Notes: generated by a model not told the origin, from the sequence alone. Positions 46,256-56,129 are shown, numbered from the stretch's first letter. The stretch: 64,000 nt of DNA from Bradyrhizobium sp. SK17 (GCF_002831585.1 NZ_CP025113.1:5285001-5349000), one strand, 5' to 3'. Program-made: numbers and translations.

Positions 46256-47752
46256 ATGATGGACCACGAAAAAGTAAACATCCTTCTGGTCGATGACCAG
46301 CCGGCGAAGCTGCTGGCCTACGAGGTCATCCTGAAGGAGCTGGGCGAGACGCTGGTCGCGGCATCGTCGGGCCGCGAGGCGCTCGAGTTCCTGCTCAAGA
46401 ACGAAGTCGCGGTCATCCTGGTCGATGTCTGCATGCCCGAACTCGACGGCTTCGAGCTTGCGGCGATGATCCGCGAGCACCCGCGTTTTCAGAAGACCGC
46501 GATGATCTTCATCTCGGCCATCCAGGTCAGCGACATCGACCGGCTGCGTGGCTACGAGATGGGCGCGGTCGATTACGTGCCCGTGCCGGTCGTGCCCGAG
46601 GTGCTGCGGGCAAAGATCCGCGTGTTCGCCGAACTCTACCGCAAGACACGGCAACTCGAACGCCTCAATGCCGAGCTCGAGGACCGGGTACGTGCGCGAA
46701 CCGCCGAACTCGAGCAGTCGACCACGCGCCTGGTCGAGAGCGAGGCCCGCCGCAGCATGGCGATTGCCGCGGGCAAGATGGGCTCGTGGGACTGGGACTG
46801 GGTCAACGGCGACTGGATGTGGGACGAAGGCCAGTACAAGATCTGCGGCGTCGATCCGAAGTCCTTCGCGCTGACCTCGGAGAATATCCAGGGGCTGTTT
46901 CACCCCGACGATGTCGAAGAGTTGCGGCAAGCCTGGGCCGGGTTCGGCAAGGGCCAGACATCCTACGAAGCCGAATTCCGCGTGATGCGGCCGGATGGCG
47001 AGGTGCGCTGGTGCGTCGGCACGGCGGCGGCCACCAGCGACCGGAGCGGCAAGGTGGTGCGGGTGAGCGGCGTCACCGTCGACATCACCGACCGCAAGAA
47101 GGCCGAGGAGCGGCAGAGCCTCTTGACCCGCGAGGTCGATCATCGCGCCAAGAATGCGCTCGCACTCGCGCAATCGATCGTGCGGCTGACACGGGCGCAG
47201 AACGTGACCGCCTATGTGCGGGCGGTCGAGGGCCGGATCACGGCGCTGGCGCGCGTCCACACCGTGCTGTCGCTGTCGAGCTGGCAGGGAGCGGAAATCC
47301 GGCGGCTGGTGACCGAGGAGATCGCACCCTATTCGGAGGCCGGACAGATCCAGATCGATGGCGGCGAGGTGCAGTTGCAGCCCGCGACCGCGCAGACGCT
47401 GGCGCTCGCACTGCATGAACTCGTCACCAACTCCGCCAAATATGGCAGCCTGTCGGTGCTGCCGGGCCGGCTCGCGATCACCTGGGAGGTGCATGACGAT
47501 ACGCTGATCCTGGTGTGGGTGGAATCCGGCGGGCCGCCGGTGACCAAGCCGAAGCAGAAGGGGTTCGGCACTAGGAGCGTGATCGCCAGCATCGAGACCC
47601 AGCTCGGCGGACGGGCCGATTTCGATTGGCGCGCCGAGGGCCTGATTTGCCGGCTTACGGTACCTCTCAAGGCGCTCGTCGGAGAGACGACGGCCTACCG
47701 CGATCTGTCGGCGGCCGCGCGCAAGCCGATGATCAGTTCCAGGGCTGTGTAG
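46256..47752 (+). CDS. Receiver-PAS-HWE histidine kinase
   Basis: A 498-residue cytoplasmic protein. Residues 5-125 form a receiver (LLVDDQPAK; phospho-acceptor Asp57 in VILVDVCMPELDG). A coiled linker (ERLNAELEDRVRARTAELEQ) leads to a PAS domain with PAC ending at DITDRKKAEE. The HWE kinase core has the phospho-His296 in TREVDHRAKNALALAQ, the H-N box ALHELVTNSAKYGSL and GFGTRSVI. HWE kinases pass phosphate to separate receivers. It follows the giant kinase by 13 bp, so the two are probably co-transcribed and the HAMP kinase's receiver chain may feed this protein's receiver. No EcfG/PhyR genes adjoin. Confidence 0.93.
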   Translation: MMDHEKVNILLVDDQPAKLLAYEVILKELGETLVAASSGREALEFLLKNEVAVILVDVCMPELDGFELAAMIREHPRFQKTAMIFISAIQVSDIDRLRGYEMGAVDYVPVPVVPEVLRAKIRVFAELYRKTRQLERLNAELEDRVRARTAELEQSTTRLVESEARRSMAIAAGKMGSWDWDWVNGDWMWDEGQYKICGVDPKSFALTSENIQGLFHPDDVEELRQAWAGFGKGQTSYEAEFRVMRPDGEVRWCVGTAAATSDRSGKVVRVSGVTVDITDRKKAEERQSLLTREVDHRAKNALALAQSIVRLTRAQNVTAYVRAVEGRITALARVHTVLSLSSWQGAEIRRLVTEEIAPYSEAGQIQIDGGEVQLQPATAQTLALALHELVTNSAKYGSLSVLPGRLAITWEVHDDTLILVWVESGGPPVTKPKQKGFGTRSVIASIETQLGGRADFDWRAEGLICRLTVPLKALVGETTAYRDLSAAARKPMISSRAV

Positions 47753-47898
47753 CCGCAGCCAAGTCGACGGGCTGCTCGCGGCATTTCGCGTGGAGCTGAT
47801 CGAGCCACTCAAGCCCGATAGATGCAGACGACATTGTGAACGCCGCCGGCGGTCGAACCGCGCTATCACATGCCTGACCGACCCCATACGAGGCGCAT

Positions 47899-49242
47899 AT
47901 GCCCAGGACCAATCTTGCCGGCGTGAGCATGTCGGTCGTTATTCTCGTCGCGATCGGCGTCACCCGATCGGGCGCCGAACCCGTGCTGAAGGGGACGGAA
48001 GCCTTCGGCGATTGGCAGCGCGACAAGCCAGGCGTGGTCCGCTTGATCACGCCGCAGGACTTGCCGAAACCCGGAGCGACGGCCTCCAGCAGCAATTCGT
48101 CGCGCGTCGTGCCGCGACCTGCCTCGGCAGTGCCGCAGGTGCCGGCCGGTTTCAAGATCGAGCTGTTCGCCAGCGGCCTGAGCGGGCCGCGGATCATCCG
48201 TACCGCGCCCAATGGCGATGTCTTCGTCGCGGAAACCAGCTCCGGCCGAATCCTCGTCTTGCGCAGCGGCGAGGGGGCCGCGAAGCGTCTGACCAACGAA
48301 GTCTACGCATCCGGACTGAACCGGCCGTTCGGCATCGCGTTCTTCCCGAACGGCGACAATCCGCAGTGGCTCTATGTTGCCAACACCGACAGCGTGGTGC
48401 GCTTTGCCTACCGCAACGGCGATCTCAAGGCGTCGGCAAAGCCCGAGACGATCGTCGCCCGCCTGCCGCACGGCTATGGCCACTCCACGCGCGACATCGT
48501 GTTCACACCGGACGACAAGCGGATGCTGGTGTCGGTGGGCTCCGCCGGCAACGCAGGCGAGGGCCTTGGCCGCCCGCCGGAAGGCATCGAGGCCTGGAGT
48601 CGCGATCGCGCGCTCGGCGCGGCCTGGGGAACCGAGACCGACCGCGCCGCGGTGCTCGCGTTCGATCCCGACGGCAAGAACCAGAAGCTGTTTGCCACCG
48701 GCATCCGCAATTGCGTCGGCCTTGCGATCCAGCCTGGAAGCGGCACGCCGTGGTGCTCGACCAATGAGCGCGACGGCCGCGGCGACAATCTGGTGCCTGA
48801 CTATGTGACGCGGATCCGCGAGGGCGCATTCTACGGCTGGCCCTGGTACTACATCGGCGCCAACGAAGACCCCGCGCATGCCGGAGAGCGGCCGGACCTG
48901 AAGGACAAGGTGACCGTTCCCGACGTCTTGTTGCAGGCCCACTCGGCCTCGCTCGGGCTGACTTTCTACACCGGCAGCAGCTTCCCGCCGGACTATCGCG
49001 GCGATGCCTTCGCTGCCGAGCACGGCTCGTGGAATCGGTCGAAGCGCACCGGCTACAAGGTCATTCGCATCCGGCTGAAGGACGGCGTGCCGACCGGCGA
49101 GTACGAGGATTTCGTTACCGGCTTTGTGATCAGCGACAACGAGGTCTGGGGCCGTCCGGTCGGTGTCACCGTGGCGCGCGATGGTGCGTTGCTGGTCTCC
49201 GAAGACGGCAATGGCACGATCTGGCGCGTCAGCCGCGAGTAG
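47899..49242 (+). CDS. PQQ-type sorbosone/glucose dehydrogenase family protein, exported
   Basis: A 447-residue beta-propeller protein of the soluble glucose/sorbosone dehydrogenase family. The N-terminus has a hydrophobic signal segment (SVVILVAIGVTRSGA). Propeller motifs include VPAGFKIELFASGL, GPRIIRTAPNGDVFVAETSS, NRPFGIAFFPNG and AEHGSWNRSKRTGYKV; the last is characteristic of L-sorbosone dehydrogenases. It should oxidise a sugar or sugar aldehyde in the periplasm using PQQ, although many family members remain untested. The 146-bp gap before it holds no clear promoter. It stands alone. Confidence 0.87.
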   Translation: MPRTNLAGVSMSVVILVAIGVTRSGAEPVLKGTEAFGDWQRDKPGVVRLITPQDLPKPGATASSSNSSRVVPRPASAVPQVPAGFKIELFASGLSGPRIIRTAPNGDVFVAETSSGRILVLRSGEGAAKRLTNEVYASGLNRPFGIAFFPNGDNPQWLYVANTDSVVRFAYRNGDLKASAKPETIVARLPHGYGHSTRDIVFTPDDKRMLVSVGSAGNAGEGLGRPPEGIEAWSRDRALGAAWGTETDRAAVLAFDPDGKNQKLFATGIRNCVGLAIQPGSGTPWCSTNERDGRGDNLVPDYVTRIREGAFYGWPWYYIGANEDPAHAGERPDLKDKVTVPDVLLQAHSASLGLTFYTGSSFPPDYRGDAFAAEHGSWNRSKRTGYKVIRIRLKDGVPTGEYEDFVTGFVISDNEVWGRPVGVTVARDGALLVSEDGNGTIWRVSRE

Positions 49243-49257
49243 TCGTGCGAGCCGCCT

Positions 49258-49515
49258 CTACCCAAGTCCATCTTTGAGGCCGTACTCCTCGTAGATCGTC
49301 AGGGGATTGGTATCCGGAAAAAGCCGGCACTTGGCCTGCGCCAGATGCAGCGTGACGGCTCCAGCCTCGCATCTCGCGGTCAGGAGCTTCCGGACATCCT
49401 CCATATGCGCACGCGGCTGATGCCTCGCCGGCAATTGTTCGAGGGCGACCAGCGCAGTCGCCAGGGCCTCCGTGACCACCCAATCGTCGTGCCCGGTAAT
49501 TCCCTTTCGCGGCAT
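49258..49515 (-). CDS. Small hypothetical protein (85 aa)
   Basis: An 85-residue protein. ATG at 49515 follows CGGAGGG. The sequence is mostly helical with His/Cys residues (LPARHQPRAHMEDVRKLLTA, LAQAKCRLFPDTNP). A longer frame to 49665 adds unlikely N-terminal sequence. There is no signal peptide. It converges on the dehydrogenase gene (15 bp). I do not recognise the family. Confidence 0.55.
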   Translation of the reverse strand: MPRKGITGHDDWVVTEALATALVALEQLPARHQPRAHMEDVRKLLTARCEAGAVTLHLAQAKCRLFPDTNPLTIYEEYGLKDGLG

Positions 49516-49711
49516 CGCCACACCCTCCGTACACCGGCTGCGGCATTGTAGCGCGAGATGGGTAGGGGCTGTCATCAAGCAACATGGCCAGGGCATGAGG
49601 GAACAAATTCCAGAGATCCTGCCACGATGCGCCGCAGGAACCGCCGTGGCAGTGTGCGCAGCCAATGACTAGAACAACAACCGTCACACTCTATCCGGAT
49701 CGGCTCGCCCG

Positions 49712-50530
49712 ATGTTCGAACCCTACCTCTCTGCCTGGAGCCTCATCCCTGACGGTGCTCCCGTCGTGACGCGCGCCGCACGGCTGCTGCCGGTGCGACG
49801 GCACGGCGAGCCGGCCGTGCTGAAGATCTCCCACGAGCCGGACGAGCGGTTCGGCGCCATCGTCATGGAGTGGTGGGATGGAGACGGCGCGGCGCGGGTT
49901 CTCGCCCATGACGGCGACGCGCTGCTGCTTGAAAGGGCGATGGGTGCGGCTTCGCTCAGCGCGATGGCGCACACCGGCCAGGACGATGCGGCCTGCGGAA
50001 TCCTCTGTGCAACCGCCAATCGGCTTCACGCCCCGCGAGCGAAATCGCCGCCGGATTTGACGCCGCTGACGCACTGGTTTCGCGAGCTGTGGCCCGCCGC
50101 GCGGACGCGCGGCGGCATCCTGATCCGGTCGGCCGAAACCGCCGAGGCACTGCTCGCCGATCAGCGTGAGATCGTGGTGCTGCATGGCGACCTGCACCAC
50201 GACAACGTGCTCGACTTCGGAGCGCGTGGCTGGCTCGCGATTGATCCCAAGCATCTCATCGGCGAGCGTGGTTTCGACTTCGCCAACATCTTCACCAATC
50301 CGGATCTGGCCGATCCGACACGACCGGTCGCGACCGAGCCCGGACGATTTGCGCGGCGTCTCGAGATCGTTGTGGAGGCGGCACGGCTCGATCGCCGGCG
50401 CCTGCTGTCATGGATTGTCGCCTGGACCGGCCTGTCGGCTGCATGGTTCCTCGGCGATGAGGATCCGCTTGCCGAAATCGACTTGCAGATTGCAAGTCTC
50501 GCAGCGGCCGAGCTCGACCGGATGGCGTAG
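49712..50530 (+). CDS. Aminoglycoside 6-phosphotransferase-type kinase (APH(6)/StrB-like)
   Basis: A 272-residue kinase-fold protein. The catalytic loop is VVLHGDLHHDNVLDFG and the metal-binding segment AIDPKHLIGERGFDFANIF, both close to the APH(6) streptomycin kinases. The N-lobe Lys is in PAVLKISHEP and the helix-C Glu region follows in AIVMEWWDGDGAARVL. The chromosomal context has no mobile-element or resistance-gene signature, so a housekeeping small-molecule kinase is as likely as real antibiotic resistance. Confidence 0.85.
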   Translation: MFEPYLSAWSLIPDGAPVVTRAARLLPVRRHGEPAVLKISHEPDERFGAIVMEWWDGDGAARVLAHDGDALLLERAMGAASLSAMAHTGQDDAACGILCATANRLHAPRAKSPPDLTPLTHWFRELWPAARTRGGILIRSAETAEALLADQREIVVLHGDLHHDNVLDFGARGWLAIDPKHLIGERGFDFANIFTNPDLADPTRPVATEPGRFARRLEIVVEAARLDRRRLLSWIVAWTGLSAAWFLGDEDPLAEIDLQIASLAAAELDRMA

Positions 50531-50590
50531 ACTCTGTCGAACGCACCGCGCCGACATCACGATGTCAGCAGTAGTGACGACGGCGCCTCG

Positions 50591-50710
50591 CTACTTCAGG
50601 CCCACTATGTCGATGATGGCGGCCGCGGCGGTGAATATCCCGGCCCCAAACGACCTAGCCTATAGATCGTCATAGCGGCGAGCCTGATTTCGTCCAAGAG
50701 ACTTCTGGGC
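50591..50710 (-). pseudogene. C-terminal remnant of an IS5/IS427-type transposase
   Basis: On the minus strand one frame reads RNQARRYDDL, a TAG stop, then ARSFGAGIFTAAAAIID before its final TAG. This resembles the C-terminal TRYDKLARNFLAAI-like end of IS5-family transposases, with an internal stop. No upstream transposase sequence is visible, so it is a short scar. The rest of the 345-bp gap between the kinase and IclR genes shows only the operator and promoter below. Confidence 0.45.
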
Positions 50711-50811
50711 AAACGGCGCCCGCGGCCGAGCCCTTGATCTCCCTGACACTCCTGTCCTCGACGACATGACGACACCGCCCGTGGCCGGCAGACGATGCCT
50801 CGCGTGGTCCC

Positions 50812-50839
50812 TTGACAAAAATAATTTCATATAGTGGAA
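50812..50839 (+). promoter_or_regulatory. Candidate promoter and IclR operator
   Basis: TTGACA (50812-50817) is followed by the near-palindrome TTTCATATAGTGGAA (50825-50839), of the form TTYCAYATAGTGRAA. It lies 36 bp upstream of the IclR gene. Position and symmetry suit autoregulation by the IclR protein and control of the operon that follows it. No well-spaced -10 hexamer is obvious. Confidence 0.5.
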
Positions 50840-50875
50840 TTGAATTACACGTATAAGAATTGATACAGGGTGGAC

Positions 50876-51700
50876 ATGGCGCGGCTCACTTCCATTCAGC
50901 GCAAGGCGGACACCGACGGTCTCGATCATGCGGGCGATGACACGCGGGTCGTGCAGGGACTATCGCGCGGGCTGACCGTGCTGCGTGCGTTTCGGCCTGG
51001 CGAAACCTCACTCAGCAACAGCGAGCTCGCGGCGCGTACCGGACTTGCCAAGGCCACGATCTCTCGGTTGACGCAGACGCTAACCGCGCTCGGTTACCTT
51101 TCCTACGCGCCGCGACTCGGCCGCTATCAGCTCGGCGCCGGCGTGGTCGCGTTGTGTCACTCGCTGCTTGCCGGCATGCCGCACCGCATCGCCGCTCGTC
51201 CGCTCTTGCAGGAAATCGCCGACTTCGCTCGCATCCCGGCTTCGCTTGGCATGCGTGACCAGTCCGAGTTGGTCACGATCGAGACGGCGCGGCATCCTCA
51301 CATGCGCCCGATGCGCTTCGATCTCGGATCAAAGCTGCCGATCGAGACCACCGCGATGGGACGCGCCTATTTGTTCGGCCTTCCCGTCGAGGAGCGCGAG
51401 CTGCTGCTCAAGCGCCTCCGCATGCAGCACACGCGCGAGGAGTGGCGCGATATCCGTTCCGGCCTCGACAAGGCCTTTGAGCAGCTCGCCGATCGTGGGT
51501 TCTGTGTATCGCTCGGCGACCGGCGTCCCGACATATTCGCCGTTGGCGCGCCGCTGGTGACGCCCGAAGGCATTGTGCTTGCGATCAATTGCGGTGGCAT
51601 GCCGTCCGAGGTCAGTGCCGAGCGGCTCGAGCACGAGATCGGTCCGCGGATCGCGCAGGCCGCAGCCCAGATTTCCGCGGAGCCAGCGTCCCATGCGTGA
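50876..51700 (+). CDS. IclR-family transcriptional regulator
   Basis: A 274-residue regulator. The N-terminal winged helix has [20 protein letters not shown] and [20 protein letters not shown]. The C-terminal effector domain shows [11 protein letters not shown] and the GVNCxxG-like end [10 protein letters not shown] pattern ([14 protein letters not shown]). The ATG at 50876 has AGGGTGG before it; a GTG six bases upstream is possible. Its last 8 bases overlap the start of the gamma-glutamyltransferase gene, so it is the first gene of the catabolic operon and probably regulates it. Confidence 0.93.
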   Translation: MARLTSIQRKADTDGLDHAGDDTRVVQGLSRGLTVLRAFRPGETSLSNSELAARTGLAKATISRLTQTLTALGYLSYAPRLGRYQLGAGVVALCHSLLAGMPHRIAARPLLQEIADFARIPASLGMRDQSELVTIETARHPHMRPMRFDLGSKLPIETTAMGRAYLFGLPVEERELLLKRLRMQHTREEWRDIRSGLDKAFEQLADRGFCVSLGDRRPDIFAVGAPLVTPEGIVLAINCGGMPSEVSAERLEHEIGPRIAQAAAQISAEPASHA

Positions 51701-53276
51701 TTTCACCAAACCTGGCCGGTCCGAGGCCATCAGTTCGCACGGTATGGTCTGTAGTTCACATCCGGCGGCCTCGCTTGCCGGCGTCGATATCCTCCGCGCT
51801 GGCGGCAATGCGATCGATGCGGCGATCGCCGCTATCGCCGTGCAGGGCGTCGTCGAGCCGCACATGACCGGTATCGGCGGCGACTGTTTTGCATTGTTCG
51901 CGCGAAACGGCGGAAAGCCCATTGCGCTCGATGGCTCGGGTCGCGCGCCGCGCGCCGCCGATGCCGCCTGGTATGCCGAGCGAGGTTTCGACGCTATTCC
52001 CGCGGAATCGCCGCATGCAGTCACGATTCCCGGCGCGCCGGCGGCCTGGTGCGCGCTCAATCGCGATCACGGCAGAAAGCACCTCGCCGAGGTCCTCGCG
52101 CCGGCAATTCGGCTCGCCGAAGACGGTATGTGCGTCACTCCGCGTGTCGCCTGGGATTGGGGACGGCAGATCGAGAAGCTGTCGCGTGATCCCGACACGC
52201 GCGCCAAGTTCCTGCCCGACGGTCAGGCTCCGGGAAAGGGCGACACCTTCCGCAACCCCGCGCTCGCGGCGACGCTACGCAAGGTCGCGCACGAGGGCGC
52301 CGGTGCCTTCTATCAGAATGGCATCGCTTCCGCGCTGACGCGCAAGCTCAAGGCGCTCGGCGGCCTGCATGAAATGGACGATTTCGCGCAAGAGCAGAGC
52401 GACTACGTCGAGCCGATCAGCGCACCGTATCGCGGTTACACCGTCTACGAATGCCCACCGGCAGGACAGGGCCTGGCAGCGCTGATGATCCTGCGCACGA
52501 TCGAAGGGCTTGCCCTTGGCGATACGGGGCATTCCGAGGCCGACCGCATCCATCTGCTCGCAGAAGCCACCAAGGCGGCCTATCGCGCACGCGATGCCTA
52601 CTTTTGCGATCCAGCGCACCGGCCGACGGCGACCAACGAATTCCTGTCGGACGCGTGGACAGCGCGGACCCGCGCGCTCATCGCCCCGGACCGTGCCAGC
52701 GCTCCTGCCTACTGGCACGACGCCGAGCACAAGGACACTACGCTGGTCACAGTGGTCGATCGCGATCTCAACGCAGTCTCGTTGATCAACTCGCTGTTTG
52801 CGCCGTTCGGTAGCGGCATCTACGAGCCCGAAACCGGCGTGCTGCTGCATAATCGCGGCATGGGTTTCCGCACCAATCCGGATCATCCAAGCGCGATCGC
52901 GGCCGGCAAGCGGCCGATGCACACCATCATTCCGGCGCTGCTTTACCGCGACGACAAGCCGGTGATGCCGTTCGGCGTGATGGGCGGACACTATCAAGCG
53001 GCCGGACATGCGCATTTCATCTCGCAGATCCTGGATCGAGGTCTCGGTCTTCAGGAAGCCAGCGACATGCCGCGCTCGTTCGCTTTCGACGGCAAGTTAT
53101 CGCTCGAGACGACGATCTCGCCGGCGGTCAAGGCCGACCTCGAGGCGCGCGGGCACATGGTCGAGTGGTCGGATTTTCCGATCGGCGGTGCTCAGGCGGT
53201 CTGGATCGATTGTGATCGCGGTGTGCTGACCGGGGCCTCCGATCATCGCAAGGATGGGATGGCGTTAGGTCTGTAG
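51693..53276 (+). CDS. Gamma-glutamyltransferase family protein
   Basis: A 527-residue Ntn-hydrolase of the gamma-glutamyltranspeptidase family, which cleaves or transfers gamma-glutamyl groups. Self-cleavage is expected before Thr349 in [12 protein letters not shown], the nucleophile of the small subunit. Family motifs: [42 protein letters not shown] and [12 protein letters not shown]. No signal peptide is evident, unlike secreted GGT; this fits the intracellular cephalosporin-acylase-like or YwrD-like branch. The ATG at 51693 overlaps the iclR stop. Together with an importer and an aminotransferase downstream it suggests hydrolysis of an imported gamma-glutamyl compound. Confidence 0.92.
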   Translation: MRDFTKPGRSEAISSHGMVCSSHPAASLAGVDILRAGGNAIDAAIAAIAVQGVVEPHMTGIGGDCFALFARNGGKPIALDGSGRAPRAADAAWYAERGFDAIPAESPHAVTIPGAPAAWCALNRDHGRKHLAEVLAPAIRLAEDGMCVTPRVAWDWGRQIEKLSRDPDTRAKFLPDGQAPGKGDTFRNPALAATLRKVAHEGAGAFYQNGIASALTRKLKALGGLHEMDDFAQEQSDYVEPISAPYRGYTVYECPPAGQGLAALMILRTIEGLALGDTGHSEADRIHLLAEATKAAYRARDAYFCDPAHRPTATNEFLSDAWTARTRALIAPDRASAPAYWHDAEHKDTTLVTVVDRDLNAVSLINSLFAPFGSGIYEPETGVLLHNRGMGFRTNPDHPSAIAAGKRPMHTIIPALLYRDDKPVMPFGVMGGHYQAAGHAHFISQILDRGLGLQEASDMPRSFAFDGKLSLETTISPAVKADLEARGHMVEWSDFPIGGAQAVWIDCDRGVLTGASDHRKDGMALGL

Positions 53277-53342
53277 TGCAGGACGAACCAGCCTGCCACA
53301 AATCGCGGGCAGGCGAGCATACCGGCGCGGATGGAGTATCTG

Positions 53343-54173
53343 ATGACTTCACGAGACCACAGAGCTGCACAGCGCGCGTTGGCCGAGCGGGCCACCGAAG
53401 CAACGCAGCCGGCGATCCGGCTCGCTGGCGTCAACAAGGCCTACGGCATCGGCGATGCGAGTCTGTTGGCGCTGCATGATGTCAACCTCGATATCCGCGG
53501 CGGCGAGTTCGTGGCCGTGGTCGGTCCATCCGGGTGTGGCAAGTCGACGATGCTGCGGGTCGTAGCGGGACTGATTCCACCCGGCAGCGGCGAAGTGTGG
53601 ATCGGCGGTAGTCGGGTGCGCGGCACGCGGCGCGACATCGGCATCGTGTTCCAGTCACCTGTGCTGTTCCCCTGGCGCACCGTATTGGAAAACGTGCTGT
53701 TGCCGATCGATGTGCAGGAGCTTCATCGCAGGGACAATCTCGCGAAAGCCCGCGAGCTGTTGGCGCTGGTTGGCTTGCGCGATTTCGAGACGCGCTATCC
53801 CGCGGAACTGTCTGGCGGCATGCAGCAACGCGTCGGCATTGCGCGGGCGCTGGTGCACGATCCGTCGATCCTGCTGATGGACGAGCCGTTCGGCGCGCTG
53901 GATGCGATGACGCGGGAGCACATGAATGTCGAGCTGCAGCGGCTGTGGCAATCCCGCACCAAGACAGTCCTGTTCATCACCCACTCGATCTCGGAAGCCG
54001 TATTCCTCGCGGATCGCGTCGTGGTGATGACGCCACGACCTGGACGCATCGCCGAGGTGATCGAGATCACGCTGCCACGGTCGCGCAGCCTAGACATGAT
54101 GAGCACCGCGCCGTTCGGCGACTATGTACGGCGCATCCGCAACCATTTTGGCGCATTGGGAGTGACCGACTGA
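53343..54173 (+). CDS. ABC transporter ATP-binding protein (SsuB/TauB type)
   Basis: A 276-residue ATPase of the nitrate/sulfonate/taurine importer group. Walker [12 protein letters not shown]-loop FQSPVLFPWRTV, signature ELSGGMQQRVGIARAL, Walker B ILLMDEPFGALDAM, switch His FITHSISEAVFLA. GGAG lies 6 bases before ATG 53343; an ATG at 53331 is an alternative. The stop overlaps the permease start (TGATG). Confidence 0.93.
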   Translation: MTSRDHRAAQRALAERATEATQPAIRLAGVNKAYGIGDASLLALHDVNLDIRGGEFVAVVGPSGCGKSTMLRVVAGLIPPGSGEVWIGGSRVRGTRRDIGIVFQSPVLFPWRTVLENVLLPIDVQELHRRDNLAKARELLALVGLRDFETRYPAELSGGMQQRVGIARALVHDPSILLMDEPFGALDAMTREHMNVELQRLWQSRTKTVLFITHSISEAVFLADRVVVMTPRPGRIAEVIEITLPRSRSLDMMSTAPFGDYVRRIRNHFGALGVTD

Positions 54174-55015
54174 TGGACAGCTCCGTCGACACCACGCAGA
54201 ACCGGCTGCTCAGCATCGTACTGCTGGTCGCAGCACTAGCAATCTGGGAGCTAGCCGTGCGCTTGCTCGGCGTTCCTTCGTTCGTGCTGCCATCGCCGTC
54301 GGCGGTGGCCGCTGGGCTGTGGCGGGGGTTTTCCACCGGGCTCTATTTGCAACACATCGGCGTCACCGTGTTCGAAGTGCTGCTCGGATTCGCGCTCGGC
54401 TGCAGCCTTGGGTTCGTGCTCGGCGTCGCGGTGGCGCTCAATCGCCATGTCGCCTATTTTCTCTACCCTTATATCGTCATGTTTCTGTCGATGCCGAAGG
54501 TGGCGCTAGCACCGCTGATTGTCCTGTGGTTCGGCCTCGGCATGACCTCAAAGATCGTGACCGCGGCGCTGGTCTCGTTCTTTCCGTTGATGGTCAACAC
54601 CATCGCCGGGCTGAATTCGGCGGATGCCGACCGCGTCGACCTGATCCGCTCGCTCGGCGGCACCGAGCGGCAGATATTCACCATGCTGCGGCTGCCGACG
54701 GCGCTGCCGATGGTAATCGCGGGGCTCGAGATCGCGATCACGTTATCCCTGATCGGCACCGTGGTCGCCGAGTTTCTCGGAGCCGAGCAGGGTCTCGGCA
54801 TGCTGATGCAGAGCATGAATTTCTCGATGGATATCGCAGGGTCGTTCTCGGTGCTGATCGTGCTCGCAGTCGTTGGCCTCGTCCTTAACCAGACGCTGCT
54901 CGCGATCCGGCACCGCGTTCTGTTTTGGGAGCGCCTCGGGCGTGGTGCGTCGGGCGCGACGACAGCCTCACCAATCGCAGGTGCGACGGCGGAAGCAAAG
55001 CAGATCACGTCCTGA
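54173..55015 (+). CDS. ABC transporter permease (SsuC/TauC type)
   Basis: A 280-residue inner-membrane permease with six hydrophobic segments. The family hallmark PKVALAPLIVLWFGLGMTSK is present, as are the coupling loop LIRSLGGTERQIFTMLRLP and the C-terminal VVAEFLGAEQGLGMLM. The start overlaps the ATPase stop by one base. It pairs with itself to form the channel of the importer. Confidence 0.93.
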   Translation: MDSSVDTTQNRLLSIVLLVAALAIWELAVRLLGVPSFVLPSPSAVAAGLWRGFSTGLYLQHIGVTVFEVLLGFALGCSLGFVLGVAVALNRHVAYFLYPYIVMFLSMPKVALAPLIVLWFGLGMTSKIVTAALVSFFPLMVNTIAGLNSADADRVDLIRSLGGTERQIFTMLRLPTALPMVIAGLEIAITLSLIGTVVAEFLGAEQGLGMLMQSMNFSMDIAGSFSVLIVLAVVGLVLNQTLLAIRHRVLFWERLGRGASGATTASPIAGATAEAKQITS

Positions 55016-55058
55016 CCACCAGCCGAGATCATCCAGGCCTTTCAAGCGGGAGGATGCC

Positions 55059-56129
55059 GTGAAGCAACGTTGCAGACGCCACCGTCTTACTGGTGCGATC
55101 ATGATTGCCGCCGCGCTTGCAGGCTTCGCTCCTGCTGCCGCGGCGCAGACGAAAGTCCGCGTCGGCTGGTGCACCAGCGTATTGACGCTTGGCGTCGTGC
55201 CGTTCGCGGTGGCGATCAAGATGGGTTGGTACAAGCAACTCGGGATCGATGTCGCGCTTGTGAACCTGCCGGGCTCCTCCGACTGTGTACGCAATGTCGC
55301 GACCGGCGAAGTCCTGGTCGCCGTTCCCACCGTCGAGCCGGTCGCGATCCTGTCGCTGACTGGCGTCAAAACGCAGGTGTTCTACACCGCGTTCCGTCGC
55401 AATATCTTCGGCCTTGCCGTGCCCGCAGGCAGCCCCATCGCCAGCTACGGAAATCTCAAGGACAAGAAAATCGGAGTGACGTCGATGGCGTCGGCCGGCG
55501 TGGTCGTCGCCCGTTCGGTCGCGACCTCGGCAGGGCTCGATCCCGACCGCGACATCAAGATCGTCGTTTCAGGTCAGCCGGCGCAGACCGCTTTGCTGCT
55601 AAAACGTGGCGACATCGACGCCGTATCGCAGTGGGACGTGCAGTACACGCTGATGGAGCTCGCGGGCGTGCCGATGCGCCCACTGGCCGATCGCGAGTTG
55701 GAGTCGTTCCCCTCCAATAGTTTTGTGGCTCGCCCCGACACCATTCAGACCAAGGGCGAGTTGCTGGCGCGGCTGGTGCGCGGCTATGCCATGGGCACGC
55801 TTTTCGCCCTGCGCGATCCGCGGGCGGCTGCCGAGATGTATCACGCGGTGTACCCGCAAGTGGTGCCAACGGGCATGGACCCGGATCGGGCGCTTGACCA
55901 GACCATCGCGCTGCTGAAGACGGTGACGCCGAAGATGTCGTTGGAAGCCAGCGCGGACAAATGGGGCTCCAGCAATTTCGATACGTATCAGGCCTACCTC
56001 GACTGGCTGTTGAAGGCCGGTGTGCTGAAGGACCACGTCGATGCGCACGAGATCGTCACCAATGCGCTCGTCGACCAGGTCAATGATGATCTCGACGTAA
56101 AGGCCGTCGAGGCTGCTCTGTCCCGCTAA
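55059..56129 (+). CDS. ABC transporter substrate-binding protein (NMT1/SsuA type)
   Basis: A 356-residue periplasmic binding protein. GTG at 55059, after GCGGGAGGATG, starts a basic n-region and a signal peptide ending near AAAAQTK. The mature chain begins VRVGWCTSVLTLGVVPFAVA and has the NMT1-type GWYKQLGIDVAL and GNLKDKKIGVTSMASAGVVV segments. The last 60 residues include a DHVDAHEIVTNALVDQVN helix as in taurine/sulfonate or pyrimidine-precursor proteins. The ligand is unknown; the operon context favours an amino compound. Confidence 0.9.
   Translation: MKQRCRRHRLTGAIMIAAALAGFAPAAAAQTKVRVGWCTSVLTLGVVPFAVAIKMGWYKQLGIDVALVNLPGSSDCVRNVATGEVLVAVPTVEPVAILSLTGVKTQVFYTAFRRNIFGLAVPAGSPIASYGNLKDKKIGVTSMASAGVVVARSVATSAGLDPDRDIKIVVSGQPAQTALLLKRGDIDAVSQWDVQYTLMELAGVPMRPLADRELESFPSNSFVARPDTIQTKGELLARLVRGYAMGTLFALRDPRAAAEMYHAVYPQVVPTGMDPDRALDQTIALLKTVTPKMSLEASADKWGSSNFDTYQAYLDWLLKAGVLKDHVDAHEIVTNALVDQVNDDLDVKAVEAALSR

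Noticed and set aside
49712..50530. Acquired streptomycin resistance gene
   Set aside because: The gene is APH(6)-like, but its GC content and codon use match neighbours and no intact mobile element is attached, so acquisition is not supported.
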